Assembly (NCBI GenBank): GCA_963921825.1
Contig: OY997596.1
Span: 6,329,001-6,393,000 of the forward strand
Length of the DNA stretch: 64,000 bases
Direction: 5' to 3'
Origin: Erodium maritimum
Lineage: Eukaryota; Streptophyta; Magnoliopsida; Geraniales; Geraniaceae
Shown: positions 55,791 through 64,000 of the stretch, piece by piece
How the letters are laid out: the number at the start of each line of letters is the position of its first letter
How positions within the stretch are numbered: the first letter of the stretch is position 1
Notes under the pieces: generated by a model
Told to the model about the DNA's origin: nothing
What the model saw: the letters and a program-made list of their open reading frames with translations, nothing else
The model's database searches: none
Position numbers and translations under genes: made by a program

Positions 55791-57120
55791 ATACTTTATC
55801 ACTTTTTTCGTTCATATGGAATTAAACTTGTCTCGAGATAGCTGTCTCAAAACCCTAAGTGTCATGTCGCCACTTCGCGCCTTTCCGGGTTGTTAGTGAC
55901 TACTATTTTTCTTGGTTGATCTTCTCCTCCTCTATCCCCCCTCGTCTCCTCTACTACTCTGGCTCTGTTCCTATCGGTCGTTTGTCCTCAGAAGCATCTT
56001 TCATCACATGGGATGGAGTATGCTAGGGGGAAGAGGTGGTTGGGAACCAAAGCGAATCTAATTTAGTAGGGTTGGGGTGTGGCTCTTTTATGACACCCCG
56101 AGGTGACATGGACAACTCATAGCGACCCGCGACACAACTAAATGTGCCTTGTTATTATCCTCTTAGGTCCATTTACCGTCGAAGTTTCTGTGGACTGTAT
56201 AGTGTCTTGGGTGGGGGTCTCGGAACCAACCATCTCTGAAGAGGAGGCGTACCACCGAGGCTCCACCAGTTCCTGTGCCGGAGAGGGAGGCTCTATGGCC
56301 CTTGGGGGGATGGGTACCAACGAGGTTCTTCTCGACTTACCATTCGGATTGGTTCTAAAGGTTGGTCGGTCCCTTGATTGTGTTGCCTCTCAATATCGGG
56401 GTAGGGATTGTTACCAAGCTTCGTATATTGGTAGGGACGGGTATCTAGTGTCATCTGGAGCGCTGCAGCATCGCCATCGTCTGTGGCGCCTAGGCAAGAT
56501 CATGATCCTCCGATTCAATCGTGGTAGGCTAAAAAAAGTGTGTTCATAGTGGTGGATTGGCCACTATCGGTAGGGAGCATCGGAGGAGGACCAGCGGTCT
56601 TGAACGGTTCGTGATCTCGGATCTGGCGTCCAATCTCTCATTTCGTCGCAGCGTACAATGGCTCAGTCTTGCCGACATTGGGTCATGTGACCAAGAGGCC
56701 GATGGGACATGATCATAGTCACCGGATGTGTCCTGCTCGGTCCTCGATTCCTTATATCCACATCGACAAGAGTGGAGATCCACTGGAGACCAAGATCCTC
56801 TACAGGGGGCGCCACAATATGGCGGCGTGGCAGTTGGGTTCGTGGTTCCGAGTGGGCAGGGTGAGTGGCGGGATGGGGATACGTCATTTCGTGTGGCAAT
56901 AAGTGGCGGTCAGTGGAGAGGGCATCAGAACCACCTCGTAAAATGATCCACGATCTCCAATAGGCTGATCAGATCTTGGTTTGGCACTGAACCAGCAAGC
57001 GAGACGTTGGGACAAGTGTTGGCAAACGTTGTGATGTAGATCCATGGTGGCTAACTGGTCGGAGAGGAGAGATGGTTCAAGAGTGATCGGCGAAGACAAA
57101 ATTAGTTTAGGAGAAAGGTG
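55791..57120. other. GC-richer sequence of uncertain origin
   Basis: Overlapping open frames of 70-135 codons occur on both strands (for example + 56142-56549 and - 56899-56663). The composition resembles the 5' parts of the retroposons in this window. No domain, tail or duplication was found. I see nothing that supports a host gene. Confidence 0.3.
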
Positions 57121-57216
57121 TTTTAAAAATTTGAGGGGAATCTTAGGTGGCTCAGTTTTTTAAATATATACTATTTGTACCACTTAATCTCCCACCAGAA
57201 CAGGATAGAAGAACAG

Positions 57217-57222
57217 TAAAAA
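57217..57222 (-). terminator. Pol III terminator of the tRNA-Lys gene
   Basis: A T-run on the minus strand (aaaaa on the plus strand at 57218-57222) begins 5 bases after the tRNA 3' end. This is the expected RNA polymerase III stop. Confidence 0.7.
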
Positions 57223-57226
57223 GAAA

Positions 57227-57299
57227 CGCCGTCTGTGGGAATCGAACCCACGACCACACGGTTAAAAGCCGTGCGCTCTACCAGCTGAGCTAAGACGGC
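57227..57299 (-). tRNA. tRNA-Lys (anticodon UUU)
   Basis: The minus strand folds as a cloverleaf. The acceptor GCCGTCT pairs with AGACGGC and has discriminator G. The D-arm region is AGCTCAGCTGGTAGAGC (box A). The anticodon stem CACGG/CCGTG has loop CTTTTAA, giving TTT. The T-arm GTGGG/TTCGATT/CCCAC carries box B (ggttcgattcc). It is 73 nt, lacks an intron and has no encoded CCA, as expected for a nuclear plant tRNA. It looks functional. Confidence 0.95.
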
Positions 57300-57959
57300 T
57301 TCTGCACATAGCTCCTGATACTGGTATAATAAATAAGATAAATGGAAACAACCGTCCTATATTCAAGTTTGGACCGTATGTTTCGACTTGTGAGCCATTT
57401 CAAGTTTGTCCAGGTCGAATTTTCTGTTTTCAGTTGATCTTATTGTCAAATTCCAATATATCTTAGAAATATCTATGCTTGTATTTTAACTGAATGGTTG
57501 GACTGTTGTTTGTCTGAGATGTTGAAAACAATATAACTTTATTTGTTTAAAATTGATGATCATTTTAGAATTTTCTCGCAGATTTTTTATTCTTTGATTT
57601 CTCTAGATAACTATTAGATAGATACACGATATTTATACTCTCAAGTCTTTCATGAGGTCTTTATAAAGAGGGGACTCTTCCATCATTTATAATCAAACTA
57701 AAATTCAAGCCAACTTCTCTTTCATCACATGTTTCTTCCTTCTCAAATTATTTTTCAATGCAACAATTATATTCCACGGTCGGACTTTTTGAAACAATCA
57801 ATAAAATTTCCGTGAAGATCAACATCGAAAAAGCGAAGAGTATCGTATAAGAAAACGCTTAAGCGTGGTCCTGACTCTGTCGAACTCAAAGATTTGTTTA
57901 GGTCATCGTCGTACCATTTAAGTTGATTGAAGACTTCCAAAATGGCTTGCAGGATGTAG
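57300..57959. other. AT-rich sequence with no recognised gene
   Basis: No supported coding sequence. A minus-strand frame at 58012-57767 (81 codons) overlaps the LINE start and has no domain. Confidence 0.4.
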
Positions 57960-60085
57960 GCATTGAGGATATTCCAATGGAGGGTTACACATTGACTTAG
58001 ACCCGTCTTCAAAATGTGAGTTACTCGACGTCAGACCACATGCTGCTTTTGCTTAGTACGGATGGGGCAACACTTCCTCCCCAAATTCGGAAGTTCAGAT
58101 TCAATTACATTTTGTCAAAAAATATGTAATGTGGTGAGTTAGTATAGCAAGAATGGGGATCATCAGAAGAGACTCATAATATCCGACAAGTGGGTTCGGT
58201 ACTAGATCAATAAGGGCATACAGTCTTTCAGAAGAACCTAAATAAACTGGCTCATTTTCACCACCACCATCACCAGAAGCAATACTGGCTCAAAGACGGG
58301 GTGGGTTGAACATGTGTTTCTACCAACAGCATTGTTCGGTGCTTAGAAAAGAGGTCATTAAATTTATCTTGGAAGTGGTAGCGCATGGGAGTTTGATATG
58401 GACCTTAATGCGGAAACCCTAGTACTTATTCCAAAGAAGCCCAACCCAAAACATGTTACTAATCTTCGGCCAATTGCTCTATGCAATGTGGTCTTCCGTA
58501 TACTCTCCAAAATCTTGGAAAGCAGACTGAAACCACTACTAAACGTGATTTTTGCAATCAACAAAGGGGCGTTTGTGTCGGTCCGCTCCATTCAGGACAA
58601 CATATATATCTCGTATGAGCTTATCCATTCCCTGTATCAGCGTACTTAGGGACCACGTGGCTTCATGGCGTTGAAGTTGAACATGAGCAAGACCTATGAT
58701 CGAGCGGAATAGTCATTTTTACTAACTGTGATGGAGCTTTCGGATTTAGTCGACATTGGAGGGATTTGGCCCATGCTTGTCTCCAATCGGTCGAATACTC
58801 GATCAGTTTAGGAGGAAATGAGACGCAATCGCTCACGATGAGAAGGGGAATCCGGTAAAGGGACCCCCTTTCCCCGTATCTCTTCCTGTTTTTTTTTTTA
58901 ATGGAGGACCTCTTTAGGATGTTGGGAATAAGTGAGGATGAGGGCTGGATGCATGGGTGCTCGGTGGCTAGGGGAGCGCCTCTGATCACCCATATATTCT
59001 TTACGGATGAATGCTACATTTTCTGTAGGACCAACCATAGAGATGCGAAGAAACTACGAGGGATATTGGATACATTTGGAACATTCGTGGAACAAGTAAT
59101 AAAAAAAAGCCAATTGTCCATATTTTTTAGCTTTAATACGTCTTCTGTCAATATACTTATTTGTTGTGCCACTTTGGGCGTCTCGGAGATGTTTGAAGTG
59201 ACAATGTACTTGGATGTCCCCAAATTGGTCGGATGGCAGCAGGACCAGAGGCTCCAGTTGATATGTGATCGGATCCTCACCCGCATATTCGCTTAGGATG
59301 GTCAAGTGTTATCTCCGGAGGGAAAGAAAGTCATGATCCACTCGGTGCTCCAATCCATTACGGTGTATGCCATTATCGTATCCCTTCTCCCTCCAGGAAG
59401 CATAGCTAATATTTATATAGCTCTAGCCGGTACTAGTGGGCGGGGATGCCAAGAGCAACTAAGCCAGTTATCAAGCAAGATTGAGCATGACTCTATAGTC
59501 CAAAGGATTTGGGAATATTGGGTTCTTATAACTTGTATAACATGAACTTGTTTCTCCTGGGGAAAGATGGGATTGAAGTTTCTTATTGAATCAGAGAGGT
59601 TGATGAGCTGGGTTTTAAAAGCCTTTTATTTCTGAAAAGGAGACATCCTCTCGGCAGAGGGAGAAAATAACCCTAGCTATATATGATCTAGTGCCCAAGC
59701 TACCCAAGCTCTCCCCCGTCAGGATCCAGACATGAAATTGGGGGTTGGCAATGAGACGCGGCTATAAAGGCACCTTGGTTGCTAGGAGTGACTCATACAT
59801 CAGGTTCGTGTCAACGGAATTGGAGGAAAAGATTGTATGGTCCCTAATCTAACAAGATGGTAGGGCGAGTGATACCACCAAATTTGTTCGGTTCCTCAAC
59901 ACCCGAGATTAAGAGGAAGTTCTCAAAATACCCCTACTACCCCTGTGGTGTAAAGATCAATGGTACTAGTTTCGGAATACAAAATCCCTATACGGTTGCA
60001 AGGGTGGATATCAGGATCTTGGTCGAATGAATGGTAAGTGGATAAAGGATGTGGGTTCGGGGGTATGGATGGCTACTTGAGATAT
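57960..60085 (+). mobile_element. 5'-truncated LINE, ORF2 (endonuclease end, RT, zf-RVT-like end), decayed
   Basis: In order: the end of the AP endonuclease, SYSTSDHMLLLLSTDG then RKFRFNY (about 58020-58115); the RT start LIPKKPNPKHVTNLRPIALC (58425-58485), then SKILESRLKPLL, then GAFVSVRSIQDNIYISYELI; then GFMALKLNMSKTYDRAE (about 58650-58710), matching the (Y/F)MALKLDMSKAYDRVEW motif; then LSPEGKKVMIHSVLQSITVY (59309-59370), the post-RT LxxAGKxxLIKSVxQ motif; and LKIPLLPLWCKDQWY (about 59925-59970) near the zf-RVT. Several stops and frameshifts separate these (for instance after SLYQRT at 58648). The active-site FADD block is not clear. No A-tail was recognised at the right end. Confidence 0.85.
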
Positions 60086-61030
60086 GGACATCCAACTGCA
60101 CATTCGAGTCTTCTTGTGATGAGGGTTCTACATATCAAGTAAGTAACCTATACATTTTATCATTGATTCAAATGCAATAGATTGCTTTAGGATCGAATAT
60201 TCTATTCCGCTGCGAACATAGGAGGTTTACCGATCCTCAGTTATGTTCTTCGTTACACACTTCATTTTTACGATGAATTACAAAAAATGATCGGCATAGT
60301 GTAAAATGGGTAGTATTCCTCCAATCTTCCCTTTCAATGTATAAAATGGGTACTAATTAATTTTAGAAAACATTAACTTCACGGTTAATAATTTCAATGT
60401 ATAAAAATTGAATTATATAAAAAAAAATTCTTATAAATATCTTTATGAAAATGAGTAATATTAAAATTAATGTTGGGGTATACAAGAGTGTGCCCGCACA
60501 CATGCGTCAGGTAATGCGTCATGTTACGTTCAATGTCCATCAGGTCTCCGCAGTGCAGTGTGGAAGAAGCAATCCATAACGGGAAACAATTCAATTCTTT
60601 TTATGTTATGTTATTTATTTATGTTTTATCGAGAAAATAATATTATTTTTTTAAATAAAAGATTAAAGAAGAATGAAGGAAAGTTGAAAATCCAAACAAA
60701 AAAGTTTGTGGAAATTTAATTTAATAAAATAAATAGTTTTAATGGAAAATCCTATAATTAGAAAGCTAACGAAAGGCATTATTGATATGTTGTATTTTTT
60801 TTCTTTTGTTTTAGAAAACAAATTATAGGGTTTTGAAAATTTGTTTGTTAGTGAGAGATTAAGTTATTCGGACGAAAAATTAACGAGTTGTATAAGGTAA
60901 AATAAAAAATAATTAGATTATTGACCAAATAAATATTACAGTCAAATATAGTTAAATGAAAACGTATACGGAAATTATGTGTATCATCATTTTTTTTACT
61001 AAGAAACATATCTAAAAACCAGTCCATAAT
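60086..61030. other. AT-rich sequence with no recognised gene
   Basis: No coding support. A small segment near 60530-60580 (tccatcaggtctccgcagtg) has a diverged echo near 61913-61950 (tccatcagatctctaccgtg), a possible dispersed-repeat fragment. Confidence 0.4.
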
Positions 61031-61035
61031 CTATC

Positions 61036-61401
61036 ATGAAGCTGCTATCTCCCTCCTTTACGGTTTTAAGTGTCGTATGTTGTCTCTTTTTTGGGTCTCG
61101 TCTCGTCCATCAACCCACCACCACTATCACCACCACTTCCTCCAGCGCCTTTGAAGGATGTCCTCCGAATCTCGACTTGGAACGAATGGGGCCAGTAATC
61201 CGCGGCGCTCCGCTTCCCCACCACCATATGTGGTGCCTTAATCGTGGTCCCATACCTTCTCACTCGCTTTACGGACCACTTGTTTCATCGGGAGGACGCA
61301 AGTGGCCCTGGCCACAAGAGAAGGCCGGTTCCAATCATTGTGGATCCCTGTGTAGGGTCCTTTTAGCCCCCTGTCTGAATCCTGGGGGCTGGGATCCATG
61401 A
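61036..61401 (+). CDS. Unrecognised ORF of 121 codons with signal-peptide-like N-terminus
   Basis: It begins MKLLSPSFTVLSVVCCLFFG, a short basic start followed by a hydrophobic stretch to about residue 22, which resembles a secretory signal. A threonine/serine run follows, then a P-, G-, H- and W-rich tail with no domain I recognise. There is no clear TATA or intron. A minus-strand frame of similar length overlaps. It could be a small secreted protein, a gene fragment or chance. I lean to fragment or chance. Confidence 0.2.
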   Translation: MKLLSPSFTVLSVVCCLFFGSRLVHQPTTTITTTSSSAFEGCPPNLDLERMGPVIRGAPLPHHHMWCLNRGPIPSHSLYGPLVSSGGRKWPWPQEKAGSNHCGSLCRVLLAPCLNPGGWDP

Positions 61402-62102
61402 CGATAGACGTCGAGGGAAGCAACAGCTAGTGGAAAAACGACGGCAACACTGCATTCATGTGTGTCACGAATAAGAGGCTTTTTTGGTCCAAACAAACAT
61501 GCGACATCTGTTACGCAGCCTCTCTAGTTCCAATGAGTTTCAGACGGATGAGTGAAACGTTGTTGTGGAGACACGCTCCGTCCTAATTGGATCTGAAATA
61601 GCTCGATCCCAAACATCCTTATTTTCTTAGGGACCTCCGAGTAGAGACAGAAAAAGTGATATTTAAGATATTGTTATGCAATCATCGTCAAAAGTTCCTT
61701 GGAATATCCACACACCTCAAGATCACAAAATTCACATCTCGAAACTTTTTGTCCGGAACTACGTCTCGCGCTATTTATTTGTTATCTACTTTACTTGTCC
61801 CACATTAATATTCTTATCCATGAAAGATTACTTACTATTCTCAAATAAAATAAAAAACGTATATGGTCTGGTGTATTGTGTGTCAGGTCAACTATATCCG
61901 TGGCAGCTCTATCCATCAGATCTCTACCGTGTAGTGTGGAAGGAACACGATTGGCAGGCCACTGTTGGCATCCAGATTTTTATTTATTTTTTGAATTATT
62001 AAAATTGTATTCCATAATTTAAAACTATTTAATTCTTTATATATTTCTATTATAAAAAAATTGTTATCGAAACATCGGCTTTCCTAGTTTGCTTTTCTCA
62101 AT
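61402..62102. other. No recognised gene
   Basis: AT-rich. A 108-codon frame at 61676-62002 has no domain and ends in a F/Y/I-rich tail. It is probably not real. Confidence 0.4.
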
Positions 62103-62121
62103 TCAGACTTCAGAGCGATCT

Positions 62122-62123
<2 letters not shown>

Positions 62124-62161
<38 letters not shown>
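62124..62161. repeat. TA dinucleotide microsatellite, about 19 units
   Basis: An uninterrupted ta repeat follows gatctgg. It contributes an artificial Y-I run to the frame reading through it on the minus strand. Confidence 0.9.
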
Positions 62162-62164
<3 letters not shown>

Positions 62165-62399
62165 CAGAGTAATTTGATTTATCAGTTGATTCTAGAAACA
62201 TCAGCTTCGAAGATCGGAGGTTTACAAACGTGAACTCCTCTCCCTCGGAGAAGTCGAAACCTTGTCCATCCTCGTACCAATGGCTGTCGGAAACGAGAGA
62301 TCGTTTGTAGTCAACATTACCTCTTCTGATCCAATCAGGTAATAATCCATATCTCTTCTTGTCCGAATCGACCACTGAGTTTAGGTTTTGGAGGATCAT
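62165..62399 (-). pseudogene. Unrecognised minus-strand ORF fragment
   Basis: From ATG at 62399 the frame reads MILQNLNSVVDSDKKRYGLL, then PDWIRRGNVDYKRSLVSDSH, then an acidic F/E-rich part, and continues into the TA repeat. The first 75 codons have ordinary protein-like composition (W, D, Y, R spread evenly), unlike the surrounding AT-rich noise. It may be an exon or fragment of a gene I do not recognise. No splice partner was established. Confidence 0.25.
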
Positions 62400-63070
62400 G
62401 TATGGGCTATGATGCTCTGTTTTTTAGGTCAACGTTGTTTGATTTTATCTATTTGGTCTGTATGTGAGTTCTTTGGGGCTCCGTTATTTTTTTAAGGTCT
62501 AGGGAATTTCTGACCCAATTTATCACAAGTATCGTTTAAACTACATTAATCTTCTCGAAATAGTTGGCATAATTGGAAGTGCATCCGACGTCGGACGAGG
62601 ATAGTCGATTTTTTTTATAAAAGACCTAACTTTCAGAAACGGAAAGAAAAGTTAAGTCAATCAAATCGGTTCAAAACAAACAAACAAACAAACATCTAGG
62701 GAGACACCACACATGGCAGAGATCCTTGGGACTCCGCAGCACGATTCCCGGGCAAAGCACTCGAGGAAAAGCCCAACTTTAACCAATGGCAAAGCACTCC
62801 ATTTTAGTTTTTAGTTATTGTTATGTTTTGTACGAGTGTGCAAATATTCGATCGTTATTGAAAATCGGTCATTACTGGTCGTCTCTATCATCGAAATCGT
62901 CTGAACCGGAGTCAGCGACGACGGTTACGATTAAAAAAATATATCAATATGGCGGTATTTTGGGTGTGTACGATTTTGTGTCTTCAAAGCGGCCGGTCGA
63001 CCGACTTATATATAATAAACCTATTATTTTTCCATTTTTATTGGACTGTCCAGACTTAAGCCTAAATTGA
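62400..63070. other. No recognised gene
   Basis: AT-rich with short frames. caaa-type microsatellite (aaacaaacaaacaaac) near 62676-62693. Confidence 0.4.
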
Positions 63071-63079
63071 TTTAATTTA

Positions 63080-63478
63080 GGGATAACGTCGGATCCTAAC
63101 TGTGTTGGAAATGTGTTTTTCACGTCCTAACTGAGCGTCACCTTTTGTTACATGCCATATATCAAATGTCACCTTTTGTCACATGTCCTATACAAAAGGT
63201 GTTTTTTTTTTTGACAAAAATTGAAAAATGACACCCAAAAAAGTGTTATTTTGGTAAATTTATACCACATACCTCTTGTAGTGCACTGATAAACGCAAAT
63301 TATACAAAAATAAAGAGGAAAAACCATCGAATGCGAACGTTATACCACTTTTTTGTGTCATTTTTCATGTTTTGTAAAAAAAGAACCACATTTGGTATAG
63401 GACATGTAACCAAAGGTGACGCTCAATTAGGACGTGAAAAACACATTTCCAACACAGTTAGGATTCAGGGTTTTTTCC
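63080..63478. mobile_element. Mutator-like MITE, third copy (related subfamily, 399 bp)
   Basis: It starts GGGATAACGTCGGATCCTAA and ends TTAGGATTCAGGGTTTTTTCC. The arms pair over about 85 bp, sharing aactgtgttggaaatgtg and tttcacgtcctaa. It is flanked by the perfect 9-bp duplication tttaattta (63071-63079 and 63479-63487). The first 8 bp are those of the MITEs at 20675 and 21765 but the interior differs, so it is a sister subfamily. Confidence 0.88.
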
Positions 63479-63487
63479 TTTAATTTA

Positions 63488-64000
63488 CATTAGGCTGCTT
63501 TAGGCCCTACCTCGGCTCAACATTTTTTACCGAAATTATATAAGTTTATGAGCTAAGCCCATTTTACTTTTAGTCCGTTTAATTTTCAACCACCATCTAA
63601 TCCATTTGCATTTAAATCCATTTATTTTTCAGCCACCAATTAACCTTAACCCTAATAATGGAGTGGTAAAAAACTGACTGTCACCGAAAATTTTAACTAA
63701 ATTGACAAATATTCAAAATGATGTCAACAGCTAGAAATGAAGTATAAATTTCGCCAGAGAACTTAAACATAGTTTAAATTTGAAGGTTAAAATAAAGGCC
63801 TAAATGGGATCGGTTTGTTATGTTTATGGAAAATCAAGGCATCGAGCCTATCAATTCTCTCAACGACAAGGTCCTTAGAAGGAAATAAAAAAATGTGTAC
63901 ATCGTTGAAAAATAAGATGACGAAGTCATAATATTGTGGTTGCGGAGGCAAACTTGGTCTCAAACATAGTCGATATGTTGGATTCTGCCTCAACCAGACA
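63488..64000. other. No recognised gene
   Basis: AT-rich. One 68-codon minus-strand frame (63993-63787) has no known domain. Confidence 0.4.

Overview
This looks like about 64 kb of nuclear DNA from a flowering plant, most likely a eudicot. The evidence is a multi-intron APETALA2-like gene with a miR172 site, a nuclear tRNA-Lys, and plant-type Ty1/copia, long-LTR, LINE, SINE, Helitron, Mutator-MITE and PIF/Harbinger relics. The species cannot be fixed from the sequence alone. Only one protein gene looks intact, a RAP2-7/TOE1-type euAP2 transcription factor at 47406-50595 (+). One tRNA gene, tRNA-Lys(UUU), lies at 57227-57299 (-). Nearly everything else is transposable-element debris or AT-rich sequence in which no gene was recognised.

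Layout, left to right. 1-8059 is a three-layer LTR nest. A broken Ty1/copia element (pol remnant 1-1300, 3' LTR 7776-8059) carries a solo long LTR (1301-7770) at its polypurine tract/LTR junction. That solo LTR carries a second, oppositely oriented solo LTR of the same family (3821-7234). Both insertions have exact 5-bp target duplications (gggag, ttgtg). 8060-18400 holds a LINE ORF1 scrap, a Helitron 3' terminus at 10331, and a minus-strand set of exon-like fragments that includes a stop-bearing MAP-kinase activation-loop exon (14388-14447). It also holds an LTR-like repeat and a foldback element. 18400-25500 is mostly ORF1-type retroposon debris, a SINE and two near-identical 388-bp Mutator-like MITEs with 9-bp duplications; a third, related MITE closes the window at 63080-63478.

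27000-46600 is dominated by non-LTR retroposons on both strands. Several carry only a zinc-knuckle/DUF4283-type ORF1 followed directly by a 3' tail, with no reverse transcriptase. Four of the pieces here contain a G or C homopolymer of 12-34 bases. Two relics of a PIF/Harbinger-like element with a Myb/SANT-type ORF1 (43787-44775; 51990-52334 plus 54412-55790) are each interrupted by one of these retroposons. The RAP2-7-like gene lies between the two relics.

57300-64000 holds a 5'-truncated LINE ORF2 (endonuclease tail, reverse transcriptase, zf-RVT-like end), an AT microsatellite, a few unrecognised ORFs and the last MITE.

The genes do not form a pathway. The RAP2-7-like factor would be expected to act in the nucleus as a miR172-controlled repressor of phase change and flowering (family knowledge). 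The best candidates for something under-described are the ORF1-only retroposons with expanded G tracts, the self-nested inverted long LTRs and the captured MAPK exon set.
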